Assembly (NCBI RefSeq): GCF_030272615.1
Contig: NC_081414.1
Location: 663,024,938 to 663,088,937, forward strand
Length of the DNA stretch: 64,000 nucleotides
Reading direction: 5' to 3'
Origin: Cryptomeria japonica
Taxonomy: Eukaryota > Streptophyta > Pinopsida > Cupressales > Cupressaceae
Position numbers and translations under genes: made by a program
In this document: one piece after another, positions 1 to 11,904 of the stretch
How the letters are laid out: each line of letters opens with the position of its first letter
Position numbering within the stretch: position 1 is the stretch's first letter
Notes under the pieces: model-generated
The model's database searches: none
Seen by the model: the letters and a program-made list of their open reading frames with translations, nothing else
Told to the model about the DNA's origin: nothing

Positions 1-382
1 TACATCACATTGGATTTCCATAATCCATTTTGTAAGTCAGTGAGACTTCCTTTTGTAATTGAGCAGTGAGCTCTAGGCAGTTGGCCTTCCTGCATGTGTA
101 GGCCCCACCTATTGTAAGTAATATCCATTCATTGGCCAATGAGTGAATATTGTGGGTCACAAATCCCATCGAGGTTTTTCCCACACAGGGTTTCCTCACT
201 AAAAATCTTGTGTTATGGTGTGCTTTCTATGTTGTGTTTATTGTTCATATTTACTGCATTAATTCTTATTTACTAGTACACTATTTTGGAATGCAAATTA
301 TTTAATAAAGTCAGAAAATATGTTTACCGGTTAGATACTGATTCACCCCCCCCCCCTCTCAGTATCTTTGGGAATCCTAACA
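1..382 (+). repeat. 5' LTR of A (3' half only)
   Basis: It aligns base for base with 5905-6271 apart from scattered substitutions and a short insertion near 265-280. It ends in CCTAACA, two bases before the primer binding site. A poly-C run near 345-357 followed by CTCAGTATCTTTGGG is shared with the 3' copy. Confidence 0.85.
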
Positions 383-384
383 AT

Positions 385-400
385 TGGTATCAGAGCCTGG
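385..400 (+). other. Primer binding site of A (initiator Met tRNA type)
   Basis: TGGTATCAGAGCC matches the standard complement of the plant initiator methionine tRNA 3' end used by copia elements. It lies two bases after the LTR end, which fixes the LTR boundary. Confidence 0.85.
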
Positions 401-453
401 TCCTCTATTTTCAAAATCCTAACAAATTGACGAAGATTCTAACACCGGTACAG

Positions 454-1490
454 ATGGAAAACTTCAGAAAGCAATTGGAAACAACTCTTTTAGATTATGA
501 TGCAGAAAAGTTGAAGAATATGAAACTTGAAGATGATTTGAAGGCTACATAGGAATTCATTCAAGGACTTCAAGAGAACCTCACTATTGCTATAAACAAA
601 AGAAGAGAACTTCATGAGAAGATGCAGAGTGATGATGATGCAATGGAAACTCTTAATGACCTTATGAACAAGTTGAGACAAGAAAACAATGTTATGAGAA
701 ATGAGATGCAAGATATGACTATGAGGTTTGTTAAAGACATTGAAGACAAAAAGAAGAATGAAGATGAATTGATTAGAAGACTTAAATAATGTTGGAAATT
801 AAAATACAAGACTTAATCATGAAAATGATATGTTGAAGATAGATTTGATGCACACACAAAATGACAAAACTGAACTTATCAGACAAAAGAGAATCTTGGA
901 AAATGAGTTGGCTACTACAAATCAACACAAAGAGAAATTCAAGAAAAGTTCAGAGGAACTTGATAACATGCTGAAAAATAAAAAACTTGATGGAGATACT
1001 AATGGACTTGGCTTTGAAGTTGGTGAAAGCTCTGGTACTGCAAACAATCATGATCATAGTAAACCAGTAAGATAACCTAATGCCTACAAATTTAATGGGA
1101 AATTCTTTAACTGTAAAAAATATGGTCATAGAGAAAATCAGTGTAGATCTAGAAACTATCAAAACACTAATGCACCCACCGGTCAATGTTCCAAATGCAA
1201 CAAAATTGATCATAATTCAGAAAATTGCAGAATGAATGTAAGATGTTATGTTTGTGGAAGATTTGGACACTTATCTCATCAATGCAGAACACATACCGAC
1301 ATAGTATATGGAAAGGCTATTCAGAAAAACAATGTGACTTGTTATACTTGTAACAAGATTGGACATATTGGAAAATTTTGTAGAAGTAAGGCATCACTGA
1401 CAAATAACAAAAGACCCAGTTTGAAAGGCAAAGAGAAGGTTGAAGAGGTAAAGCAAGAATTTTTTTTAAAATGGATTAGAAAGAAAGATT
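454..1490 (+). pseudogene. gag remnant of A: coiled coil plus four zinc knuckles
   Basis: The likely start is the ATG at 454, 54 bases after the PBS. The first ~200 residues are rich in K, E, N and L with heptad-like spacing (coiled coil). No copia capsid domain is visible. Four CCHC-type knuckles follow at about 1102-1143, 1187-1228, 1245-1286 and 1340-1381. The first has Phe in place of its first Cys; the other three are complete, for example CYVCGRFGHLSHQC. Stops near 550 and 787, a frame change near 790-830 and a stop near 1073 break the frame. A nucleocapsid role in RNA binding is expected from the knuckles. Four knuckles in a row are unusual for a copia gag. Confidence 0.75.
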
Positions 1491-1871
1491 AGAATGTTGA
1501 TGAGACTATTCCTTCACCAATAGAATAGAGTATCACTCTACCGACAGAAGATTCTTCATCTAACTAAAAAAGAAACCTTTTTGGGGGTATGACAACAAAT
1601 TGAAAATCATGCTAGTTTACCCTTGGTTGATGGTAAGAAGATGAATTGCTTCTTTACCGGCAGATGTGTTAAGTTTCGCTTAACCGGAAGGCATTTATTG
1701 TGGTAGTTGAAGGAAAAGACATTATAAAGAAAGTATTTTTCACTCTTTTTCACTCACTGAGCATTCAAATTTCCTAAGAGCGTGAAAAACCCAACTGAAG
1801 GCATCCACAATGAGAAGTGAAGAAAAATCTTTCAAGCATCCAAACCTAAAGGCAAATTAAGGTATTTATCA
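1491..1871 (+). other. Spacer between gag and accessory ORF of A; pol absent
   Basis: Broken frames only. This is where protease, integrase, RT and RNase H would lie in an intact copia element. A short stretch near 1600-1690 could be the tail of the deleted region, but I recognise nothing in it. Confidence 0.55.
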
Positions 1872-4800
1872 ATGGCTTCCTCCTCTGCTCCTGAATTCAT
1901 TGCAAACCCTATTGTTATTGAAGTGGTTAAATGTCCTAGGCCCATATTCAAGATCATACCCGAAGTAGTGAAGCAGGATGATACCCTAGGTGCATTCTCT
2001 AAAATACCTAAAGGAGTTGCACATGAAAAAGACCCTAGGATATACATACATTGTCATATTGAGGAACTAGGTGTTGATGAAATAATGAATATGTATAAGA
2101 CTGTCATTTGTGATGAGATTGGTGTTGTGAAACCAGAACACAAGATCATTGAAACCCTAGGTTTTGTGGAAATACTTGATATTCTGGATTTCCCTAAGGA
2201 AGTTGTGAGGATTGTACTCAGTAGAGTTCATGGAGAATTATTTTGGTTTGACTCCATCCACAAGATCACAAGAGAAGCAGTTAGAGTAGTGACCGGCTTA
2301 CCTTCCACCAGTAGCAGGCTTGACAAAACTAAGAAAGTTCCAAACAACATTGTGATGACCCTAACTGGTGCAACCCATGACAAGAGATCTTTGAGAGTCA
2401 ATGATGTGAAAGACATAAATGTCAGATTCATTGGCATGATACTAGGATACAAAACTACACATGCTAACAGATTGAACTTTGTTTCTAGTCTATGCATCAA
2501 GAGTGCTTATGATATGGTGAACAATAATACTAAGATAGATATATGTGAATGGTTGAAGGAGGAATTGATTGACAACTTGAAGAAAATTAAAGGTGATAAG
2601 AAAGGTACTTTCAGATTTGGTGATCTACTTGTGTGCCTAATGCTATTCATTACACAGGAAGTTCCTGGTATAGGAAGGAAAGAATTTGGTTTTGACATAC
2701 CAATAGGTAAACAACTATTGGATATCTTTACCAACATGGGAACAAATAGGGAAAACAATATAATTGAATATTTCCAAGCATTCAAGGCTAGAATGAAAAC
2801 AAGGGAAAGGCTACCTCAAAACATTGTTGACAAATATTAGAAGGAAATTTGTTTTGTTATTAAGAAAGATGAAATTTGGATGGAAGCAGTGGTTCCTAGA
2901 ATTGTTTGGTGATAGAAATGGGTTATGAGACTGATGTAAACATAATTGGGATATATGACAAAGCCCTACTTGAAGCCCCTAGAGAACATGAAGAGAAAAT
3001 ATTTGGTAATGCTGAAACCATTGAGAGCAAAGTACAAAAAATTAAACAAAGGAAGAAAATAGAGCAGTATATTAGAAAAGCAACAAAACAGGTGAAAGAT
3101 ATCAAGGAAAATATATTGAATATCACTGGTATTAAGGAAAGTGACTTGGAAGGGTTACAACCGGAAGCTCACCTCTCACCGGTTAGAACTTCATCTGACA
3201 GTGAAATACCAACTGAGTTTAAGAGAGTAGAAAGGAAAAGAAAACCATCACCGGCACCCTCTCCTGCACCAAAGAAAGCAAGAAGGAAACAACAGGCAAT
3301 AAGGCCTCTAGCTAAAAAGATGACACCAAGGAAGAAGAAAGAAAAATAGGTTATCTCTCCTCTTGACAATCTTTTGAATGAAATAACAGATTATGGAAAT
3401 TTATCAAATGTTAGTAAACTATATGATACTTTTACAAATGAGGAAAAGGAAAGCACAGAAAATAGAATTATTCTACACCTGTACATTTATAAGAAAGTTT
3501 TGATAGAGGTTGTAGATGTGTTACCTAGTGATTTGTATAGGTGGCTAGATGAAAAGAGGCCAGCTATTATGGAGTTAGATAAGAAAATAAAAATTGAGAA
3601 GCTATTTGCAGTTCACCCTATTAAATCAACAAAAGAAATTGATGAGTTAATAAGTGAGGCTAACAGGACAGTATTTTCCAGTGGTCACTAGCATGTATCT
3701 TTAATGGTAGGCAGAGTTAATGAGATTATAGAAGAAACAATAGATAATTGGGATATCTTCTTTGTGGAGAAAGAGAAGCAAGAAGAACTTAAGAAACCCA
3801 AAACTTTTAAGGTCTAACAAAAGGACAAGGACAAAGGTAAAGGCAAGGTAGGTGGACTACCCAACATAAAAGTAATAGACAATTTGCCACCACCTCCTTC
3901 TATTACATCACCGGTTGAGACTATTGACACACTGACAACTGAGAATGTGGAAACCACACTTGAGGATACAAATCCTGAATCAGAGATCCTATACACAATA
4001 AATATTGATACACAAGAGGTTAATATTGTGGTTGATAAGGAAACCACTGATGAGAAGAAAGATGTGGCTACTGAGCTACCGACTGATAATATTGCAGTTG
4101 AAACACATGTAGAGCATACAGTTGAAAATATTGAGATTGGGGTTGAGACACAAAATGAACAATCAGTTGATCCCCTAGCTATAGGAATGGTGATTAATAC
4201 AAACATTGAGAAACCCACAGTGTTAGAGAAACCGACTACTAATAACATAGTGAAACCAGTTGAGATACCAACAGTGAATACCACTGAGACTTCATAAGAG
4301 AAACTGGTAGTAGAGAGCATAGTGAAACCCACTCAGGTACAGGTTGAGAAACATGAAGAGAAAAAGGTTGAGTCATAGGTTCATACAGAGACAATGCCAC
4401 CGACAACGACTGAGAAACCCAAGCCTTTGCTAGTTGAAATACAGACACAAACTGACCTACCAGAGGTCAATATAAGCAAAGAGGTTACTCACACCAACAG
4501 AATGCAGATTGTTAAGGTAGTTGGACAATCATCTGGTTCTTCCATTACAAAATTCAGACCAACTAATGTGATAGAGATATTATTGGATTCAATTAAGAAA
4601 ATCACAGATTGTAATGCATTAGCATATAAGGCTATTGATGATACCATTCCTACTCTAAAATTGATTGCACCCAAGTGCAATGTGGAAAATAAATATTCTT
4701 TAAGTCAATTAGACACATTGTTTAAGTATATCACCGACAACATATTGACTATTGACCAAATAAATGAGGAAACATTTAAAGAGAAAATGAATAAGGAAAA

Positions 4801-5319
4801 AGACAAATTCTTTGATGAGACAATAAAGAAGTGCATGGGACACATTGACACCCTATTACCAACACTAAACAAAACAATAATAGAGTTTAAGGAATTGTAT
4901 AGAGACACATGCAAGACTTATATCTTGACAGTGGACATAGACAAGGAGATCAGTAAAGTACAAAAAGAAATAAATGATATAGTTGACAACATCATTGGTT
5001 CCTCCAAACCAATATCAGTTATAGAGCAGGAAATAGTAGGTTTTGAGGAGAAACTTGAAAAATTGGAAAAAGAAAAGGAAAGAATAAAATACAAGGCAAA
5101 AGAACTTAAAGCAGACTCAGTCCCAAATTGGATTACCTCATCTCTTTGAGGAAAGAGATTCAAGAGGCACTTGTTCAAAGACTGAAGACATCGGAAGAGA
5201 AAATGTATCACCTCACCGGTACAATTCAAAGAATAGAGGCAACATTGAAGGACAATGATAGGTTCACTGAGAGCCTGCATTTTGTATTGGCGGATCTTTT
5301 TCAGATTGTAACCAACTAG
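1872..5319 (+). pseudogene. Accessory ORF of A: globular domain, basic patch, V/T/E-rich linker, coiled coil
   Basis: I do not recognise this protein. An open frame from ATG 1872 runs 322 codons as a globular part (includes DSIHKITREAVRVVTGLP). After a frameshift near 2900 the frame continues from 2906 to 5147 with stops near 3347, 3689, 3816, 4295 and 4376, then shifts again to end at 5319. Counted across the breaks it is about 1,140 residues. In order: globular domain; a Lys-rich region with a bipartite-NLS-like patch (KRKPSPAPSPAPKKARRK, near 3235-3290); a helical segment; a low-complexity Val/Thr/Glu/Pro linker (3884-4380) with imperfect repeats; a helical, coiled-coil C terminus. I see no signal peptide or membrane segment. 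Its place just before the 3' LTR is that of the env-like ORF of SIRE elements, which is also reported to carry coiled coils; homology is unproven. Confidence 0.6.
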
Positions 5320-5536
5320 TTACAAGGTTCTAGCTGATAACTACACTCAGTTAACATTTTGACAACCTTTGTCATTGATTTCAAAGGGGGAGTAGTAGAG
5401 AAAAGAAAAATGATTGACATAAGAGATCATCTGCTCAGGGGGAGCACATAGTTTTGGTAAGTTTTTGGACTTCAATTTTTGGATACAATTTTGAATTTTT
5501 CTCATGGGTGTTGCCATCAATGCCAAAGGGGGAGAT
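5320..5536 (+). other. 3' untranslated region and polypurine tract of A
   Basis: Non-coding, with several GGGGGAG-like purine runs (near 5384, 5439 and 5526). The last one, AAAGGGGGAGAT at 5525-5536, directly precedes the LTR and is the plus-strand primer. The same block precedes the SIRE-type LTR at 7763 on the other strand. Confidence 0.75.
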
Positions 5537-6271
5537 TATTGGCATTGCACTGTAGGTGATTGAAGGTATTGTCACTGATGGAAACCTTGCAATCCTATGG
5601 CACCGACAGGCACTAACACTGATAGACTCTACACTGGTAGATAGCTCACCAACACCCTAGCTGACAGGATTTTGTTTATTGTATATCGTATTTGATTGTA
5701 ATATCTTTTTGTAAGCTGACATGGCATATTGTAATAAGACTCATATATAAGTATGAGTTCTTGAAGATCATTTAGGACACACACATAGATGATAGGATGG
5801 ATATGATGATCGAATATTAAGGCAGATTTTGGAGTAAAGTTTATGGTTGTTGTATGAGCTTAAACCGGTACTGAACCTGGCATAGCAGATGCTTTTTGTA
5901 GTAGTACATCACATTGGATTTTCGTAATGCATTTTGTAAGTCAGTGAGACTTCCTTTTGTAATTGAGCAGTGAGCTCTAGGTAGTTGGCCTTCCTACATG
6001 TCCAGGCCCCACCTAATGTAAGTAATATCCATTCATTGGCCAGTGAGTGAATATTGTGGGTCACAAATCCCACCAAGGTTTTTCCCACATTGGGTTTCCT
6101 CACCAAAAATCTTGTGTTATGGTGTGCTTTCTATGTTGTGTTTATTGTTCATATTTACTGGTACACTGTTTTGGAATGCAATTTATTTAATAAGGTCAGA
6201 AAATTTGTTTATCGATTAGATACCAATTCACCCCCCCCCCCTTCTTCTCAGTATCTTTGGGAATCCTAACA
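5537..6271 (+). repeat. 3' LTR of A (735 bp)
   Basis: It starts TATTGGCATT, a one-base decay of the TGTTGGCATT start seen in the related LTRs, and ends CCTAACA. It contains a block near 6075-6102 (AAGGTTTTTCCCACATTGGG) that recurs in both SIRE-type LTRs of this window. Confidence 0.85.
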
Positions 6272-7763
6272 AGTGAATCGGTGGTTCCTAATATTTTTGA
6301 ATTTCAAATAAACTTCAAAATATTAGTTATTCACTTAAACACTAAACAATCAAACTGGTAGAACAAGAAAGAAAGCCAAAGAGATCATTCACACAAATGT
6401 ATCTCTCAATGCCAGATTTACGAGGAAAACCCAATGTGGGAAAAACCTTGGTGAGAAAAGTTGTAGGAGACTACTACTCCAATCCAGCCTCATAGGTAAA
6501 ACACTGAATTACAAAGATTTAGGGAACCAACCCAAGGAGCACCAACCCTTAAACCAAGATTCAACTTGGTGATGTATATTGAAATACTAATTGAATACAA
6601 TTAAGGCTTCTTGTTACAAATGACTTTTGCAATTCTTCGATCAAATAACTCACTGCTGGTTGGTAGTCTTTTCCCCTGCACTGAATCTCACACTACCAGT
6701 CGTGATATTACATTCTTTGATTCTTGGCCTCTATTATCTTTCTCTCCCTCACTCTCATAGTCTCTCAACACACTATGTCACACTTGGATGCTACCTGCTC
6801 TGCCACACCTTGTCGGTTTGGCTTAAATGTAACACTATAGTTATGTCGGTAGAATCTTCTCATCGGTATGCTTGCTCACATACACTGCAACTATTTTTGA
6901 GGCTAGCAATTCTTCTTTTTTAATAACTTTCTCTCTTTTCTCCTCCGCTTCTATGCAACATCCCCCACGGTTTGTTTTGAGCTCTCCTCTTTTATCCCAT
7001 GATTTCCTGCCAAAAAGCGATTCAAACTTCAAAGCGGTTAGGGTTTCCTTTTCTCAACACAATCTTCATGAGATCTGATCTATCCTATCTTGGATCGACC
7101 ACCTATCCTTCAAGGACACATCTGTACACATTTTTCATTATCCAATGCATATTTCCTAAAAAATAGCAATCTCAAACAAGATCTCCTACCTTGAAATCCG
7201 TCAACACATAAAAAGCTTTAGTTGTTTCCTTTTCAAGGTCTTCCTGAATCGGATTTCCTTTGAATTGATCCAGACACAACTACTCCTTGATCTTCCTCTG
7301 TCAATGTTTCTTCCTCGAGCTACAATGGTCAGATATAATACCATGATTTGAGGTTGTTTCATTTATATAAATAGATAGTTTCACTAACCGTGTTGATGAT
7401 GGTTTTACCAACCTCTGCCTATTTTCCACCTTGGCTCCACATGACATCACCATGGTCAATCACTTTTCTCACTGACACAAAGTTGGTTCAGACTTGATCA
7501 TTCAACAAACTCATACCGGTACACACCTTTACTGGTAAGGTCTTCTTATGCTAACTGGTAGTGCACACTATGCCGGTAACACATCTTCTCCTCCAGTAGT
7601 TTGTGACAACTTTTAACACTCTGCCTCTTCATCATAAACAAGCAATTATCCTTCAAACCAGTTTATACCTTAATGGTAAGCCTTCATTTTGTATGCTCAC
7701 ATTCATGTGAATACCCATCATGTCAGTTGACATCAATGATAACTTAATGCCAAAATGCCAACA
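6272..7763 (-). repeat. SIRE-type LTR S', minus strand, terminal end cut off by A
   Basis: Read on the minus strand it begins TGTTGGCATTTTGGC at 7763, preceded by a polypurine tract, and carries the shared block CCAATGTGGGAAAAACC (plus strand, near 6431). Compared with the complete LTR at 44521-46051 it lacks the last ~30 bp; the loss coincides with the end of A. A therefore probably inserted into this LTR, leaving the missing tip to the left of the window. I see no gene in it; short ORFs here are chance. Confidence 0.7.
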
Positions 7764-7955
7764 ATCTCCCCCTTTGGCATTGATGTCAACTTCTCACGAG
7801 ACACTCTATGTCGATACATTTCTCCCCCTTTGACACAATGACAAAGGGTACTATGCAGTCCCCCTTTGATCCTTACTAAGCTCCCCCTAAACCACATAAA
7901 GCCTTCCTAGACATAAGACACAACTCCCAACTTGTATCAAAGGTACTCAAAAGTA
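7764..7955 (-). other. 3' untranslated region and polypurine tract next to S'
   Basis: Non-coding with several CCCCCTTT blocks (purine runs on the minus strand). The one touching the LTR (ATCTCCCCCTTTGG, 7764-7777) is the likely plus-strand primer. The arrangement matches the 3' end of A and of S. Confidence 0.65.
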
Positions 7956-9330
7956 CTTACTTGTAATGGTTTGGTGAAAATGTCTGCTACTTGTTCGCCA
8001 GTAGGAACATAATCCATCCTGAATCAACTGCCAGATAAAATGCATGTGAAGCTCAATGTTCTTCATCTACTGATGCTCTACTGGGTCGTGAGAAATATGA
8101 ATAGCACTTTGATTGTCACACCAAAGAACAGTGAGACTATTAGGAGGAAAACCAAACTCAATCATCAACTATCGAAGCCATAAGATCTCCTGACTGGCTA
8201 GCACAGTAGTTTAGTACTCAGCCTCTATAGATGACAATGCATGAGTAGTCTTCTTCTTGCAAGACCATGTGATAGGACTAGAGCCAAGAAAGAAAACAAA
8301 GCCAGAAGTAGACTTCTGATCAGTGACATCACCAGCCTAATCTGAGTCAGTGTAGCCAACAATGTGAGGTTCCCCTGATGTGTAGTGAATGCCATGAGAA
8401 ATAGAACCCTAAATGTACCACAAAATACATTTGGTAGCTTACCCATGACTCTCATGAGGATCATGGGAGAATTGAGAGACAAGGCCAATCGCAAAGGAAA
8501 GATCAAGATGAGTCTGTGTCAGGTACAACAAACTGCCAACCAACTGTCTATAAAGAGTAGAATCTACTGAAGGAGTGGGATAAGTAGTAATCAAAACAAC
8601 CCCTGACTGAAAAGGAGTGGGAGCAAGCTTTCAATCAAGCATGCCAAAGCGCCGAAGCATGTCAAGAGCATACTTTTTCTGGTAAATGTAGATCCCATTA
8701 GAAGACAGAATCACCTAAAGACCAAGAAAATAGTGCACAAGACCAAGATCTGTCATCTCAAATTGGTCCATCAAGGCTCACTGAATATGTTGAATCATAG
8801 AGGAAGAGCTACCTGTGATGAGGAGATCATCAACATATAGCACAAGAATTAGGATTTCACCCTCAAGAAGTTGAATGTACACTATGTGATTGGAATAATT
8901 GTGGGTGAAATCAGTGGAGAGCAAGAAAGAGTCCATCTTCTAATACCAAGCCTGAGGTGCCTGTTTGAGACCATACAATGAAAGTCGAAGTCTGCAAACC
9001 AAATAATTGTCCTGCAAAAATCCCTAAGGCTGCTCCATATAGATTTCCTCCTGTAGGTCCCCATGCAAGAAATCACTCTTCACATCTATCTGAAAAATGG
9101 TCCATCCCTAAGAAGCTGCAAGAGAGAGTACAAAGCGAATAGAGTTCATCTTGGGAACAAGGGAAAATGTCTCAAAGTAATCAATACCCTCAACCTGCAA
9201 GAAACCCTTCACAATAAGACGTGCTTTGTACTTATCAATCAAACCATCAACAACATACTTAGTGTGATACAACCAATGACACCTAACCATCTTTCTGCCC
9301 TTAGGAAGAGGACAAAGATCCCAAGTATGA
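7955..9330 (-). pseudogene. RT and RNase H of C
   Basis: The copia reverse transcriptase starts near 9310 (LPKGRKMVRCHWLYHTKY) and contains the YVDD active-site box near 8850 (VLYVDDLLITG). RNase H follows with GYTDSD near 8345, the SSIEAEY block near 8220 and CDNQSAI near 8110. Many stops and frame changes interrupt it. A one-base frame change at about 8030 comes just before the conserved C-terminal VPTGEQVADIFTKPL block (about 7975-8020). That block and the following FEYL.YKLGVVS look SIRE-like, so the last ~80 bp of coding may belong to a different element. Confidence 0.75.
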
Positions 9331-11015
9331 TTCCTCATCAAAGAAGAATACTCCTCCATAACACAATCCCACTCAGGGTGTCCTGTAGCCTCTGAAAAAC
9401 TTCTGAGGATCATCAGAAATGGCATGACTAAAAAGACTAGAAGCCACGGTATGAGAATGGGTGCGATGAGTATCTGAAGGATCACCGGCCATAGATCTTG
9501 TTGCCTCAACAGTAAAGCAAGCCCACTTGGGCATTTGCAGTGGAGTAGGTGGAGGTGGGGATGGTGGATCATCAGTAGCATCATTAGAATCATCCTCAAA
9601 ATAATCCTGAAGAGATGTAGTGGGAGGAGTAGGCAGAGGATTAGACACTGGAGATAGGGTATCCACTGTGGGAAGGTGCTCACCAAACTGAACATCTCGT
9701 CGAAACAAGACCTCTCTGGAATTAGGATCAAACAACTTGTACGCCTTAACATCCTCATAGTAGCCAACAAAAATGAGGGGTCAGCTCTTCCACTCCATTG
9801 CTTTTCTCTGAGCATCAAGAATAAATACCCATGCCTCACTGTCAAACACTCAGAAAATAGAAACATCAGGCTTGTCATGAGACCAAGCCTCCTCACGAGT
9901 CATATGTCGAATCACCTTGTGAGGCATCTGATTCTGAATATAGTTATCACAATTGACTTCCTCAACCCAAAAAGATGAATCCATGGACCTAGACTGAATC
10001 ATACAATTTTTCATCTCTCTAAAGTTATGTTCTTGCGCTCAGCAACACCATTCTACTGAGGGGTGTAGGGAATAGTAAACTGGAGCTGCAAACCATGCTC
10101 AGTGCAAAAATCTCTGAAAGCTTGATTCACATACTCCCACCCATTATCTGTACGTATCCGCCAAATAGAGCAACCAGATTGCTTCTCTACAAATGTCTTG
10201 AAGATTCAAAATGAATCAAAGACATCAAATTTGTACTTAAGAAAGTACACCCATGTGTATTTGGAGAAGTCATCAATAAAAGTGAGTAAATACTTGGCCC
10301 CAGAAAAAGGAGTAGGGAATGACATGAGATCACTGTGAATCAACTCCAAGGGTGCCAAATCACAAGGGGCTCTTCCCTTTGGAAAGGGATCCCTATGATG
10401 CTTGCCAAGCACACAACCATGACAAACACCATCAGTGCAAAAAATCTATGGGAGCCCAAGAACAAGTGCCTATGTACTCATCTGCTGAAGATATCTATAA
10501 TTGACATGGCCCAAGTGCTCATGCCAAAGCTTACTCACTGAATCTGCATGTGCTATAAGAGATGAACCAACACCCGCAGAGGGATAGAATCCATCAAATA
10601 TGTAAAGAAGAGATGCAGTATCAACACTCCCAGTAGCCACAACCAAATCAGAGTCATGGAGGTCCCAAATAACCACATCATGTGGTGAGAACTCAACTGT
10701 CTTACTAGAGCTAGAACGGCAAATTTGATAAATGGACAAGAGGTTCAACAAGATGTCAGGGACAACTAGAACATCCTGTAGAGTGCCGCCATCTAAAGAG
10801 ACATAACTTGAACCCAAGACTGAAAGCTAAACTAAGTCACCCATTGTAATTTGTGAAGTACCATAAGAGGCAAGAGAAGTAACCAGCTTTTGAGTGTGAG
10901 TCATATGGTGAGAAGCACCAGAATCTAATATCCAAGTGGACCCATAGGTCAAAGCACGAGTAGTGAGAGCATGACCTTTCCCTATGGAAGGAGAAGATGC
11001 TTGAGGTGAGGACAT
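9330..11015 (-). pseudogene. Protease and integrase of C
   Basis: The aspartic protease motif WILDSGASHHM lies near 10905-10940. A pre-integrase zinc-finger region follows (LWHEHLGHVNYRYL near 10500). The integrase core spans about 10400-9900 and still shows all three catalytic residues: D in IHSDLM (near 10335), D in RTDNGWEY (near 10140) and E in NGVAERKN (near 10035). Several stops and frame changes make it non-functional as it stands. A Ser/Pro-rich integrase-RT linker occupies about 9750-9330. Confidence 0.75.
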
Positions 11016-11904
11016 GTGATGCTACTGTATGGCTTCCTCTAAAGCCTCTAAGTGTTTCCAACACTTGGAAACTGGATGTCCTTCCTTGCCACAAAAACTG
11101 CAAGTGTCGCCTGATTTTTTCTTAGCTTTGGAGGAAGACTCACCAGACTATGAAGATTTCCCATGTTTCAGAGGAAATGGTGGTTTAGAATCAAACTTAG
11201 GAGGTGGCTTGGAGGAATGCTCACTGCCTGCAAAATTCTTCTTTGACTTCGATTTCTGTATTTGCTTCTCCTTAGAGGACTGAGCAACCAATGCTTTGTT
11301 CTTAGACCCAGAGAGCATATCTAACTAAGAAAGGTGAGACTGCTCATGAGACAAATGCTCATAGAAACACATCAAAAGTAGGCATGGTAAAACGAGCACC
11401 CAAGCCATCCATTGTGGAGTAGAAAGAAGAGGCAAAAAATTGAAAATGACCCCGAAGCTTCGAAAGAATCAAGTGAATGCACTCTATGTCTGTCTTGATC
11501 TTGCTACATCCCTGGAGAACATATCTAGTAGTCTTGAACTTGTTCAAAAAATCCTCAATGCTGGGAAAGGAATCAGGTGACAAGGAAACCAACTCTGCCT
11601 CAATCTGCAATGCCTGAATCTCACTAACCCACCCAAAGAGAGACTCAAAATTTAACCACATAGCGTGAGGAGTGAACAACTCATCAAGGTGAAATAGAAG
11701 ACTGTCGGAGACACGCAAAGAGAGCAAACCCATGGCCTCATCCATCTTGTTTTTGTGATGAAGAAGCTCATAAGGATGTTGCAATAGAGGCTGAACCTCA
11801 TCCAAACAAGACCACAACCCTCATGCCCGAAGAAGCCTCATGATGCGGGACTTCCAGGTGTGATAGTTGTGTGATGTCAACAACTCAACTGAAGGATCTG
11901 CCAT
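11016..11904 (-). pseudogene. gag of C (copia UBN2-type) with one zinc knuckle
   Basis: The start is the ATG complement at 11904 (MADPSVELLTSHNYHTWK), the usual opening of copia gag. An in-frame stop follows about 27 codons later, after which the frame is open over 11817-11359. A Lys/Ser-rich linker and a single CCHC knuckle (CSFCGKEGHPVSKC, 11061-11106) end the region, directly before the protease. It would form the virus-like particle. The same layout is seen in R1 and R2, but the sequence differs clearly from theirs. Confidence 0.75.

Larger units (their letters stand above)
1..6271 (+). mobile_element. Element A: SIRE-like LTR retrotransposon without pol
   Basis: Two direct repeats bound this element: 1-382 and 5537-6271. 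Window base 1 matches base 5905, so about 370 bp of the 5' LTR lie outside the window. A primer binding site follows the 5' LTR and a polypurine tract precedes the 3' LTR. The interior holds a gag fragment (454-1490) and one long accessory ORF (1872-5319). I see no protease, integrase, reverse transcriptase or RNase H. LTR start and several LTR blocks resemble the minus-strand SIRE-type LTRs at 6272-7763 and 44521-46051, so A is probably a non-autonomous relative mobilised by a SIRE-type copia element. The target-site duplication cannot be tested because the left end is outside the window. Confidence 0.8.

Noticed and set aside
3814-4332. 172-codon minus-strand Ser/Val/Thr-rich ORF
   Set aside because: It is the antisense shadow of the V/T/E-rich linker of the A accessory ORF; low complexity removes stops on both strands.
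6627-6923. 98-codon plus-strand ORF with a hydrophobic stretch
   Set aside because: It lies inside a minus-strand LTR, has no homologue in the matching LTR at 44521-46051 and shows no domain.
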